Assembly: GCA_963843285.1 (NCBI GenBank)
Contig: CAWJJO010000014.1
Span: 119,437-183,436 of the forward strand
Direction: 5' to 3'
Origin: CAZDDB01 sp963843285
Lineage (GTDB): Bacteria > Acidobacteriota > HRBIN11 > JAKEFK01
DNA: 64,000 bases
In this document: one piece after another, positions 36,029-43,325 of the stretch
Numbering within the stretch: position 1 is the first letter of the stretch
Layout: each line of letters begins with the position of its first letter
The notes under the pieces: generated by a model
Seen by the model: only the letters and a program-made list of their open reading frames with translations
The model's database searches: none
Told to the model about the DNA's origin: nothing
Program-made: the position numbers and the translations under genes

Positions 36029-36385
36029 AGTCTGGAGCCCGTAGTTACCGGATCGGCAACATTCTGGTCCGTAGCAAAAGTCTTTCGAGGGAAGCATCTA
36101 AACAAGTCGTGTTCCTGGTGTTTCTGTTTTCCAAGGACCATTGCAGCCCGTATGCCCCCTCGCATAACCAAATGATGCGGTAGGCCTTTGAGTCTCAGAT
36201 AGACGCGTGGTTAGCTCATAACTCTTTTCGCAGATACTGGGCCAGGTGGTTCTGCCTGCTTTCATCCGGTTGCCGGCTCAGCTCAGAACTGTTCGATTTC
36301 CGTCACCCGGGGCTAGTTGTCAGGAAAGCTCCCCCTTTCTGACCCCGCTTGAGGTGTCTTTCTCTTGACAACTCCTTTCATAGAC
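36029..36385 (+). ncRNA. Non-coding right end, candidate bridge RNA region
   Basis: About 355 bp without a gene between the transposase stop and the right end of the IS1111-like element. In this group the guide (bridge) RNA is transcribed from here. Local inverted segments are visible, but I cannot define RNA ends or guide loops by eye. Confidence 0.45.
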
Positions 36386-36420
36386 GACTTGTTCGGCGAC
36401 GGGGTTCAAGGGACAACTGG

Positions 36421-37569
36421 TCACTCTGTTTGGTCAACCACCTTCATCTGTTCTTCATTCATCCGGCCACCGTGCACTTTGATTTTGGAGAAAGCAGTGT
36501 CGATCTCTTGAAGATCCTCAGGCGTCAGCCGGACATTGATGGCTCCCAAGTTCTCGCTCAGATGATCGATGTTGCGTGTGCCGGGAATCGGGACAATGAA
36601 GGGCTTTTGCGCGAGCAGCCAAGCCAGTGAGATTTGAGCCGGGGTCGCATTCTTCTTCTGAGCAAACCGTCTAAGGAAATCGACGATCGGCATATTGGCC
36701 GCCAGGTTTTCAGGCGAAAAGCGGTCGAAGCCCGATCGCAGGTCCGTTTTCGGGTCGAGCTTCGTGCGGACATCCATCTTCCCGGTGAGGTAACCCATTC
36801 CAACCGGCCCCCACGGCACGAAGCCGATTCCCAGCTCCTCACAGGTTGCGAGCACGCCGTTCTTCTCCGGGTCTCTTTCCATCAGCGAGTATTCAGTCTG
36901 AACTGCGGTCACAGGTTGAACCGTATGCGCCCGGCGGATCGTTTTGGCACTCGCCTCAGAGAGACCGAAGTGCAACACCTTCCCTTCCTTGATCAGATCC
37001 TTCACTGTACCAGCCACCTCTTCGATTGGCACCTTCGGATCGACACGATGCTGGTAGAAGAGATCGATGCGGTCGGTTTTAAGTCGCTTCAACGAGGCTT
37101 CAGCCACTTTCTTGATCTGCTCTGGGCGGCTATTGAGTCCACCACCTGAACCTTCAAGGTTAAAACCAAATTTGGTCGCGATACGAACCTTGTCGCGAAT
37201 AGGCGCCAGCGCTTCGCCGACAAGCTCTTCATTGGTATATGGGCCATAAACTTCGGCGGTGTCGAAGAACGTGACGCCTTTTTCATGGGCGGTTCGGATA
37301 ACCTTGAGGCCTTGCTCTCTGGGTGCGGGCGGCCCATAGTTGGCGCTAATACTCATACACCCATGGCCCAGTTGCGAGACTTCTAATTGTCCGAGCTTTC
37401 GTGTTTTCATTTTGTTGATCTCCTGAGGCTGATCCGATGATGCGGCCCACAAAGCTGGCCCAACGGCCAATCCTGCTCCGAGAAATGCAGTATTAGCCAA
37501 AAAGTCACGGCGACTGAGGGCTCGGCGATCTCGAGTGTTCGATCCAGTTGCTTGTATATTTTCTCTCAT
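36421..37569 (-). CDS. Cassette gene: Tat-exported aldo/keto reductase
   Basis: 382-residue oxidoreductase. The N terminus ALSRRDFLANTAFLGAGLAVGPALWA is a clear twin-arginine signal, so the enzyme is exported folded with its cofactor. The AKR core begins MKTRKLGQLEVSQLGHGCMSIS, with catalytic Asp/Tyr in TFFDTAEVYGPYTNEELVGEAL, Lys in RIATKFGF and DRIDLFYQHRVDP. The C-terminal IPGTRNIDHLSENLGA cofactor loop is present. It resembles the YhdN/IolS/alcohol dehydrogenase-like AKR branch. It is the only gene of its cassette. Confidence 0.88.
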   Translation of the reverse strand: MRENIQATGSNTRDRRALSRRDFLANTAFLGAGLAVGPALWAASSDQPQEINKMKTRKLGQLEVSQLGHGCMSISANYGPPAPREQGLKVIRTAHEKGVTFFDTAEVYGPYTNEELVGEALAPIRDKVRIATKFGFNLEGSGGGLNSRPEQIKKVAEASLKRLKTDRIDLFYQHRVDPKVPIEEVAGTVKDLIKEGKVLHFGLSEASAKTIRRAHTVQPVTAVQTEYSLMERDPEKNGVLATCEELGIGFVPWGPVGMGYLTGKMDVRTKLDPKTDLRSGFDRFSPENLAANMPIVDFLRRFAQKKNATPAQISLAWLLAQKPFIVPIPGTRNIDHLSENLGAINVRLTPEDLQEIDTAFSKIKVHGGRMNEEQMKVVDQTE

Positions 37570-37592
37570 AGTTGTTTATGGCTCTGAAAGTC

Positions 37593-37778
37593 GCCTAACG
37601 CTCGAGTTCACCGGCCGCGAAGTGCGACGAAGCATGGGCGGGCCGCTTGCTGAACCTTGCGCCTTGCACAAACCATTTTAGCTGATTTTCGCGTTCCGTA
37701 TGAGAACATTGTGAATCAAATGCAAGCGGCATGACCATGCGAGGCGCACGAGCGGTCCGGTGTAACGAGTTGTTCGGT
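37593..37778 (-). other. attC site (186 bp)
   Basis: R' GCCTAAC 37593-37599 with AACGCTCGAGTTCACCGG; right arm GCAAGCGGCATGACCATGCG, then GGTCCGGTGTAACGAG and R'' GTTCGGT 37772-37778. Confidence 0.92.
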
Positions 37779-37801
37779 GGCATTTGCGTTTAACAATTTA
37801 G

Positions 37802-38176
37802 TTATCCAATTCCGTGAAATACTTCGGCCGTAATTACAAAGTCGTTATCGTCGAAGACGAGATTCTCCGAAACTTTCTTGCTATTGCCATTTATCTCAGA
37901 CGTATAAATGATAGCGAGTTCACGGCGCTCAGGATCCCATACTAGGCGTTCAATATTGAATCTAAGCGTTTCGACTCGACTCAACGCTTTACTCCAATAT
38001 GCTCGGAGCGCATTTTTGCCTTTGACTGTTGGCATGCCAACCACTGCAAGCGCGGTCGGACTGGTAAAGTTGATATCCTCATGAAAATGCGCGAGTACCT
38101 TTTCAAGGTCGCGATTGTTCCAGGCATCCGCCCACTGCATCACGAATGTTTCGATCTCTTCACGATTCATACTCAT
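37802..38176 (-). CDS. Cassette gene: SnoaL-like protein
   Basis: 124-residue NTF2-fold protein, MSMNREEIETFVMQWADAWNNRDLEKVLAHFHEDINFTSP followed by VKGKNALRAYWSKALSRVETLRFNIERL, which is the classic SnoaL/DUF4440 layout (helices, then W..R cone). The start at 38176 (or ATG at 38170) is just 7 bp after the R' core; the longer ORF reads through the attC and is not credible. Probably a small-molecule-binding or isomerase protein. A second SnoaL-like cassette lies at 42266-42667. Confidence 0.8.
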   Translation of the reverse strand: MSMNREEIETFVMQWADAWNNRDLEKVLAHFHEDINFTSPTALAVVGMPTVKGKNALRAYWSKALSRVETLRFNIERLVWDPERRELAIIYTSEINGNSKKVSENLVFDDNDFVITAEVFHGIG

Positions 38177-38182
38177 AATGCC

Positions 38183-38365
38183 ACCGAACGCTGCAGCTAA
38201 CCAGCCACATTCGCGACGAGCGAGGGCGTGACGCTTGCAGCCTACCCCAGCACAGAACAATGATAGCGGATTAGACATTCTCCGGCAAAGGTGATTGCGA
38301 ACGTATTGCAAGCGGAATGCCCTGAGCGAGGCGCGGATGTGGTCTGGTTCAGCGACCTGTTCGCT
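38183..38365 (-). other. attC site (183 bp)
   Basis: R' ACCGAAC 38183-38189, R'' GTTCGCT 38359-38365. The R'' variant GTTCGCT pairs with the R' core AGCGAAC of the adjacent short attC, as expected when a cassette inserts at a neighbouring site. Confidence 0.9.
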
Positions 38366-38373
38366 GGCGCATT

Positions 38374-39030
38374 TCAGTATAGAAGGTTTCCACCAAAATC
38401 CGGGATGACGCCGCCTTTTACTAAGGCTGTCCACTCGCGGAGTTTGTCTCCGTGCATCTCCCAAAATTTATTGCAAAGATCGAAATACTGCAAAACCGCT
38501 TTCTTTTCGCCGCGCTCGAGCAACTCCTTCGCAAGCACCATATTGGGCCCAAAGCTATTCAACTGAGGAGATCCGGGTGTTTTGCCAGCTTCCAAAAGGT
38601 ATTGATTTGCTTTTTCAACGTCGCCATTGCGTAACGCTAGGCGACCCAATGTCAAATTGCCTTTATGAATGGCATTGCCGTAATTCCAATCACTTTGATA
38701 ATTTGCAGCGAGACTCAACACTTCTTCTGCGTGCTTTCTGGCATCCGCACGTGAACCTGCATCAACCTCCAACAAGCATACGTCTGTCAATGCGACCCAC
38801 CGATCATATTCGTTATGTGCTTGGTTTAGCTCAGCCATCGCTTCTCCAAGCCGGTTCCTGGGATCAAGTTGGTCGGGAAAACCGGACGCTTTCATTGCGA
38901 TTTCTTCCGTCTTTTTGGTGTAATGACGAATGAAATAGAAAAATACACCGATTGTAACCACTACACCCAAAATGAAACCGCCTAGAACCAGCAGAACAAG
39001 TGTGAATCGTTTTGTCGCCATGGTGATCAA
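38374..39030 (-). CDS. Cassette gene: membrane-anchored TPR-like protein
   Basis: 218-residue protein with one N-terminal transmembrane helix (about residues 9-34, FTLVLLVLGGFILGVVVTIGVFFYFI) and a helical soluble domain with tetratricopeptide-like repeats (EAMAELNQAHNEYDRWVAL; GNLTLGRLALRNGDVEKANQYLLEAGK; VLAKELLERGEKKAVLQYFDLC). Probably scaffolds a protein complex at the membrane. It is the sole gene of a cassette bounded by a short attC on its right and a long attC on its left. Confidence 0.7.
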   Translation of the reverse strand: MITMATKRFTLVLLVLGGFILGVVVTIGVFFYFIRHYTKKTEEIAMKASGFPDQLDPRNRLGEAMAELNQAHNEYDRWVALTDVCLLEVDAGSRADARKHAEEVLSLAANYQSDWNYGNAIHKGNLTLGRLALRNGDVEKANQYLLEAGKTPGSPQLNSFGPNMVLAKELLERGEKKAVLQYFDLCNKFWEMHGDKLREWTALVKGGVIPDFGGNLLY

Positions 39031-39066
39031 TGACCAGACACGGACCTTACCAGTGCTTTCTGCGCC

Positions 39067-39152
39067 AGCGAACGCTTGAGCTGAGCGGCAAACCGCAGCG
39101 ACCGAGCGAAGCGAGGGCGCGAGGATTTGTCCGCTCGAGCGAATTGTTCGGC
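39067..39152 (-). other. Short attC site (86 bp)
   Basis: R' AGCGAAC 39067-39073, R'' GTTCGGC 39146-39152. Same internal junction (CGACCGAGCGAAGCGAGGGC) as the 86-bp site at 31562, lacking the ~97-bp centre of the long sites. Confidence 0.85.
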
Positions 39153-39163
39153 CGCTTAGTCAT

Positions 39164-39685
39164 CTACCTGCCCCATATCTCGCCCGAGTGTTTCGAGACA
39201 ATGATCCATTTGCCATCTACCAGTTTGACATGATATCGGGAACTATTGGTACCGCCGTCCACACCTTGCGAATTAAACCATACGTCTGCTTCTGAATCGG
39301 TCGTTATCGTCACACCAAGAAGAACAATAATGGATGTCCATTCGCCGGCTGCAGTTTGTGGGGAAAGATTACCCCATGGGTCCCTTGGCCAACGTTCAAA
39401 GCGGCAACGTGAAACCGGCTCAACTGTGCGCTGATTGTTTTTATCCAGGTTTACACGGCTGATCACTTCGGCCGGTGGATCCTCAAGACGACCTATTCCC
39501 TTAATAGTAATGGTCCCATGGGGGTCATCAAGCGCCGCGCACATAGGAAGCCCGGGTTTGCCCTGAAGTTCATGAAATAGGAGTACTTGAATGTCAGGTA
39601 ATACAGGAGTCATTTTTACGCGCATGTCATCCGCATGCGCCTGTAGGGATAAGGCCAGTAACGCGAACAGAATGTATTTATACAT
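39164..39685 (-). CDS. Cassette gene: secreted hypothetical protein
   Basis: 173-residue protein from the ATG at 39685, with signal peptide MYKYILFALLALSLQAHA cleaved before DDMRV. The mature protein has a beta-rich middle (HGTITIKGIGRLEDPP, EWTSIIVLLGVTITT) and ends VDGGTNSSRYHVKLVDGKWIIVSKHSGEIWG, a pattern like secreted NTF2-type domains. The longer ORF reads through an attC and is not credible. Function unknown. Confidence 0.65.
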   Translation of the reverse strand: MYKYILFALLALSLQAHADDMRVKMTPVLPDIQVLLFHELQGKPGLPMCAALDDPHGTITIKGIGRLEDPPAEVISRVNLDKNNQRTVEPVSRCRFERWPRDPWGNLSPQTAAGEWTSIIVLLGVTITTDSEADVWFNSQGVDGGTNSSRYHVKLVDGKWIIVSKHSGEIWGR

Positions 39686-39705
39686 GGCGGACGGCAATAT
39701 GAGCG

Positions 39706-39885
39706 GCCGAACGCTCGAGCTCAGCCGCAACCCCGAAGCCGAACGAGGGCGTGACGCTTGCAACGTTGCCCGGCGCAAGACAATGATAGTGATAACACGC
39801 TTCCTTGCACCAATGTTTGAACGTGATTGCAAGCGGCATGCCCGAGTGAGGCTGAGGGGTTGTCGGCTGGAGCGAGTTGTTAGGC
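39706..39885 (-). other. attC site (180 bp)
   Basis: R' GCCGAAC 39706-39712 with AACGCTCGAGCTCAGCC; right arm GCAAGCGGCATGCCCGAGTG to R'' GTTAGGC 39879-39885. The stop region of the neighbouring membrane protein gene overlaps the R'' end by 6 bp. Confidence 0.9.
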
Positions 39886-40536
39886 GGCGCTGGGGCTGGA
39901 ATCCGACGAAATCAGGAGAAGGCTGAGTGGCCAACTGCTTATGTAGCCGCCAAAAATTCCTGTCATACCGGCAGCCAGAACCCAGGTTATCGTGTGATCC
40001 AGCAGTGTTGGCGAATCTGGATCGAAGATACCCGCCCTGATTGCAGCGAACATAACAGGAGTGGTAAGTGCCAGTCCCATGCAGAAGCCCAAGATCGCCG
40101 CGATTGTCCATACCAATCGTTGTCGCTGAACTCCATGAAAGCTCACCCACGCGGCGAAGCCAAGGACGGTGAAGCCTAAAATCCAATCAGCAGGTGGGCC
40201 ATAGATCTTCGCTCCACATTGGAACGCTGCGGTAAACACAATGGTGGCAACAATGATTCTTGCTGCGCTAACAGACAGCCAGGGCCCCAGCGCAGCACGT
40301 TGTGCCGAGAAAAGGATCAAGCCAACGACAAGGAGACCGAGCGTATGTGCGATGTCCTGTGCAAATGTCAGATCATCCCCATGGGGACCCGTGATGCCAT
40401 GGCCTATAAGGCTGAAAAGCAGGAAGGCAATGATCAACCCAACAACATTCGCGAACCACCACCGATACCGCAACTTTCTTCGATTGTCTTTAACCGAAGC
40501 CGCTATCTCAATCATTAACTCTTCTCCTTTGTTCAA
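39880..40536 (-). CDS. Cassette gene: polytopic membrane protein
   Basis: 218 residues (or about 211 from the ATG at 40515) with about six hydrophobic helices: WFANVVGLIIAFLLFSLIGHGI, IAHTLGLLVVGLILF, AARIIVATIVFTAAF, WILGFTVLGFAAWV, LVWTIAAILGFCMGLALTTP, and a last pair near ITWVLAAGMTGIFGGYISSW. No transport or enzyme motif is recognised. The reading frame runs into the attC R'' core, the most compact gene/attC junction in the array. Confidence 0.65.
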   Translation of the reverse strand: MNKGEELMIEIAASVKDNRRKLRYRWWFANVVGLIIAFLLFSLIGHGITGPHGDDLTFAQDIAHTLGLLVVGLILFSAQRAALGPWLSVSAARIIVATIVFTAAFQCGAKIYGPPADWILGFTVLGFAAWVSFHGVQRQRLVWTIAAILGFCMGLALTTPVMFAAIRAGIFDPDSPTLLDHTITWVLAAGMTGIFGGYISSWPLSLLLISSDSSPSAA

Positions 40537-40554
40537 GACTTCCCTTTTTGCGCC

Positions 40555-40737
40555 GCCTAACGCTTGAGCTCACCCGCACGGACCGCGCCGAGCGAAGGCA
40601 TGGTGCTTGCTGAGCTTAAGCTGGCACAAGATCATTTTAGCAGAATGGACGACTGCTGGCATAAGGCCTGCAAGCCCAAAGCAAGCGCCATGACTGAGAA
40701 AGGCGCGGTTCGTGTCGGGTGCAGCGAATTGTTGGGC
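40555..40737 (-). other. attC site (183 bp)
   Basis: R' GCCTAAC 40555-40561 with AACGCTTGAGCTCACCC; R'' GTTGGGC 40731-40737. Right arm slightly diverged (GCAAGCGCCATGACTGAG). Confidence 0.9.
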
Positions 40738-40770
40738 GGCGCATGCAGGCCATGTTTCACCGTTCGAAAG

Positions 40771-41484
40771 TTAAACTGAAGCAGCAGAGGGACGTTTACT
40801 CCTGACTTCCTCGCAGTTCTTGCACTCGCAATTGGGATCGTGAAATTTCATGATGAAGATGATCTTGTCCCAGAGAAGCATGGCCCAATAGTTGAAATTG
40901 TGGATCGCAGGAAACTTGGCGAACTTGTAATCAAAAACTCCTGGATGCCTACCACGGACAGGGTCGTCTGGTAACCCGAGAATAAATTCTTTTGACGGAA
41001 CTTGGCCTGGTGGAACAATCTCGAGGCTGTTCGGTGTGTCTTCAGGCAACACCTCACTGAATTGATGGAAATACAGACCACGTATGATCTTCCAAGCCAC
41101 ACGATGAACTCGCTCACCCTGTATTCGCTTCGCTACCATACCGGGAGGTAAGACGAGACCACTCGGTCGAAGCTCGAACTCCTCATAGACCTTTTGAACC
41201 AACCCGCGCTTCTTTCCTGAGTAATACTTCTGAAATATCTCATGGAGGAGTGCGTTTCCCGAGTAAGAACCCTTCGCGAATGGCGCCACAGTGTTGACGA
41301 AATAATCCTCATCAAATTGGTATGCAAGGTTGCATTGCTTGTGGACAGTGATCGTCAGCAGATTAGGTCTATGCTTTTTTCGAATCACATCAGCATAGAA
41401 CTGTTGTGGCGGAACATGATCACGGGCAAGAGACGGAATCAACGGTTGGGAGCACAGATAGCACACGGTTGGTTGTTTAGTCAT
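40771..41484 (-). CDS. Cassette gene: HNH-like zinc-finger protein
   Basis: Start placed at 41484 (MTKQPTVCYLC). An N-terminal zinc pair CYLCSQPL, then ARDHVPPQQFY and VHKQCNLAYQFDEDYFVNT, reproduce an HNH-endonuclease-like beta-beta-alpha metal site (C-x2-C, DHxPP, N/C residues). The remaining ~170 residues are unknown, with a C-terminal second cysteine cluster (PNCECKNCEEV). Standalone HNH proteins of this kind often occur in defence or mobile-element contexts, so a nuclease role is inferred. It is the only gene of its cassette. Confidence 0.65.
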   Translation of the reverse strand: MTKQPTVCYLCSQPLIPSLARDHVPPQQFYADVIRKKHRPNLLTITVHKQCNLAYQFDEDYFVNTVAPFAKGSYSGNALLHEIFQKYYSGKKRGLVQKVYEEFELRPSGLVLPPGMVAKRIQGERVHRVAWKIIRGLYFHQFSEVLPEDTPNSLEIVPPGQVPSKEFILGLPDDPVRGRHPGVFDYKFAKFPAIHNFNYWAMLLWDKIIFIMKFHDPNCECKNCEEVRSKRPSAASV

Positions 41485-41496
41485 GATTCCTGCGCC

Positions 41497-41683
41497 GCCC
41501 AACGCTGGAATTCAGCGGCAGCGCCGACCGCACCGAGAAAGGGCAGGCCGCTTGCTTGCCACTGACCAGCACAGACCATGATAACCCGCCTAACCTTTGT
41601 CCAGCAATAACCTTCTTTTACGATTGCAAGCGGCATGCGCTTGCGAAGGTGCAGGCGCTGTCCGCTGCAATGACTTGTTGGGC
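41497..41683 (-). other. attC site (187 bp)
   Basis: R' GCCCAAC 41497-41503, R'' GTTGGGC 41677-41683; right arm GCAAGCGGCATGCGCTTGCG, then GGCGCTGTCCGCTGCAATGA. Confidence 0.92.
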
Positions 41684-41695
41684 GGCGTCTACGTT

Positions 41696-42064
41696 TCAAA
41701 ACGTTTTCGGAAGAGTATATCTGGGGTCTTTTGTTCTGGATATTCGCAGGTTTTCTTTTACGGTATCAATAATATCTTCGGCTAATTCCTCTGGCCTAAA
41801 TTCATCGAGATATCCAAAAGAGATGCTCGCATACCAAGTGCTCTTGTATCTTGGATTTGGATATTCAACGGACATAGCCTTGTAATTTGGTACCATTCCG
41901 ATAACTTTCGCGGCGGACACCATCTCTCTCACCGCAATCGGCTGACGCGTAGAGCGTTGAACAGCAATTACTAGAGCTTTCGTAAGCAGGTCTTCATATC
42001 GTTTGACCTTCTTGGCAATTGTTTTTGGATTATCCCGCTTCGTTATGCGAGGAAGAGCATTCAT
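41696..42064 (-). CDS. Cassette gene: hypothetical protein
   Basis: 122-residue soluble, basic N-terminal protein (ITKRDNPKTIAKKVKRYEDLLTKALVIAVQ) with a central beta region (YPNPRYKSTWYASISFGYLDEF). No signal or membrane segment and no known motif. It starts 13 bp from the R' core of its attC and ends 13 bp before the next R'' core, a minimal cassette. Function unknown. Confidence 0.6.
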   Translation of the reverse strand: MNALPRITKRDNPKTIAKKVKRYEDLLTKALVIAVQRSTRQPIAVREMVSAAKVIGMVPNYKAMSVEYPNPRYKSTWYASISFGYLDEFRPEELAEDIIDTVKENLRISRTKDPRYTLPKTF

Positions 42065-42076
42065 TGATTTCTAAGC

Positions 42077-42259
42077 CGCCCAACGCGGGAGTTCACCCGC
42101 GCCGAACTGCGCCGATGAAGGCAACCGCTTTGCAGGCTTACCCCAGCACAGACAATGATAGCTGATTTATGGTTTCTTTTTCAAAGAAGAATGTAAGCCG
42201 ATTGCAAAGCGGATGCCTGAAGAGGTGCAGGAGGCGTCGGGTGCAACGACTTGTTCGGC
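42077..42259 (-). other. attC site (183 bp)
   Basis: R' GCCCAAC 42077-42083, R'' GTTCGGC 42253-42259. The arms carry paired changes (GCAAAGCGG in the right arm opposite CCGCTTTGC in the left), suggesting selection for hairpin pairing. Confidence 0.9.
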
Positions 42260-42265
42260 AGCACT

Positions 42266-42667
42266 TCACACAAAGCCGAATATCGATCCAGCCAACGCAG
42301 TGTCAAAGTACTCTGTGACTTCAACGAACTTTCCGTTACGAAGTCGAATAACCTGACAATATCGATTATTGTAAGGACGCCCATCGATTGTCTCGGCAGT
42401 ACCGGATGTCAAAGCAATAACATAGTCGTCCTCGCCAAAGAGCTTCTCAATCGAGGAAGAGATTCCTGCTTTGAGTTGGCCAAAGAGAGGGCCAAGCAAT
42501 TTTTCTAGCAATTCTGTTTTGCCGCGGTATGTTCCCGAAAACTTAGTAGATCCGATGTTTGTCCAGACAATATCATCGGATATCAGATCGAAACAAGTAT
42601 CGAAGTCGCCACGGTTGCCGGCTTCGTAAAATGATAGGACAATCTGCTTATTTTCTGCGACTCCCAC
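42266..42667 (-). CDS. Cassette gene: SnoaL-like protein
   Basis: 133-residue NTF2/SnoaL-fold protein. Start chosen at a GTG at 42667 preceded by GGAGG; the longer ORF starts inside the neighbouring attC and is not credible. Motifs: NKQIVLSFYEAGNRGDFDTCFDLISDDIVWTNIG, YRGKTELLEKLLGPLF, and VIRLRNGKFVEVTEYFDTALA, the typical DUF4440/SnoaL-like order (helices, strand, then F/Y-rich ending EYFDT). Likely polyketide-cyclase-like or limonene-epoxide-hydrolase-like fold; the substrate is unknown. Confidence 0.82.
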   Translation of the reverse strand: MGVAENKQIVLSFYEAGNRGDFDTCFDLISDDIVWTNIGSTKFSGTYRGKTELLEKLLGPLFGQLKAGISSSIEKLFGEDDYVIALTSGTAETIDGRPYNNRYCQVIRLRNGKFVEVTEYFDTALAGSIFGFV

Positions 42668-42692
42668 AATTAGCCTCCAGACTCTTGCTGCT

Positions 42693-42875
42693 GCCGAACG
42701 CCCGAGTTCAGCCGCGCAACCGGAGCCGAGCAATGGCGTGCCGGTTGCAGCCAAACCCTCAACACCGAAAATGATAACTGAAGAGACAAGACCGTACAAC
42801 ATTGATTGTTAACGGGTTGCAACCGGCATGACATGGCGAGGCGCAGGATGCGTCGGCTGCAACGAGTGGTTCGGT
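42693..42875 (-). other. attC site (183 bp)
   Basis: R' GCCGAAC 42693-42699, R'' GTTCGGT 42869-42875. The stem bases (CCGGTTGCAG / TGCAACCGGCATG) differ from the common GCAAGCGG version but still pair. Confidence 0.9.
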
Positions 42876-42880
42876 CGCGA

Positions 42881-43282
42881 TCACAACGAACTTTTTGATT
42901 TTCGAGCGAAACTTGATCGCGCTTCAGCTACCCCCTCTTGAATCTCTGAATACAGCTGATCATCGATCCTTCGAGGAGGGGAAATTGGATCGACGAGATT
43001 AACTAAGATATGAAGACTCTGATAAAACCACCAAATGTCATCGCGCATAGGAGGTATAGCATGTTGATACGCTAAATACCTCACAATTCTGGTAAGCATG
43101 TTGGGGTCCCGACCCCCATCTACGAGATACTTTTCCTTCTCCTTGGCTATTTCGAAGAATTTCTCAGCCAAGTTCTGAATTGGTTCGATTGGGCGAGGGC
43201 CTTTCTCCCATAGAACATTGTCCGCTACCTGTAAGCACGCACGTTTCAAGGCTTTCTCATTAAGTCTCTTCTGTTTGGTCAT
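42881..43282 (-). CDS. Cassette gene: hypothetical protein
   Basis: 133-residue helical soluble protein (KRLNEKALKRACLQVADNVLWEKGPRPIEPIQNLAEKFFEIAKEKEKYL, then MLTRIVRYLAYQHAIPPM). No known motif. It lies downstream of the TIGR02391-like gene, from which it is separated by only a 23-bp attC remnant, so the two may now move as one two-gene cassette. Confidence 0.6.
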   Translation of the reverse strand: MTKQKRLNEKALKRACLQVADNVLWEKGPRPIEPIQNLAEKFFEIAKEKEKYLVDGGRDPNMLTRIVRYLAYQHAIPPMRDDIWWFYQSLHILVNLVDPISPPRRIDDQLYSEIQEGVAEARSSFARKSKSSL

Positions 43283-43299
43283 AAATTAATTTTACGCAA

Positions 43300-43322
43300 C
43301 CGAACGTCTTTTTCATTCGGTC
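43300..43322 (-). other. Collapsed attC remnant (23 bp)
   Basis: ACCGAAC (43300-43306) and ATTCGGT (43316-43322) are R'- and R''-like cores with only nine bases between, where the other intercassette sites have about 170 bp. It could act as a small hairpin; there is no T-tract on the minus strand, so a terminator is unlikely. Confidence 0.5.
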
Positions 43323-43325
43323 TTT

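Larger units (their letters stand above)
34826..36385 (+). mobile_element. IS1111-like (IS110 family) element in attC
   Basis: About 1560 bp inserted in the right arm of an attC, 5 bp before the TTGTTCGGC end. Subterminal perfect repeats TATGAAAGG (34831-34839) and CCTTTCATA (36374-36382). There is a single intact transposase, a short left end (~65 bp) and a long non-coding right end (~355 bp), the IS1111-group arrangement. Literature describes an IS1111-attC group that targets attC sites; this matches. Confidence 0.85.
34650..36397 (-). other. attC site interrupted by an IS1111-like element
   Basis: R' GCCCAAC 34650-34656, complete left arm and centre, right arm GGTGTTGTCCGCTGCAAC up to 34825, then the element, then GACTTGTTCGGC with R'' GTTCGGC at 36391-36397. 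Removing 34826-36385 restores an attC of about 188 bp. Confidence 0.85.

Noticed and set aside
43300..43322. Rho-independent terminator
   Set aside because: The hairpin is not followed by a T-tract in the direction of the cassette genes; the cores look like attC ends.
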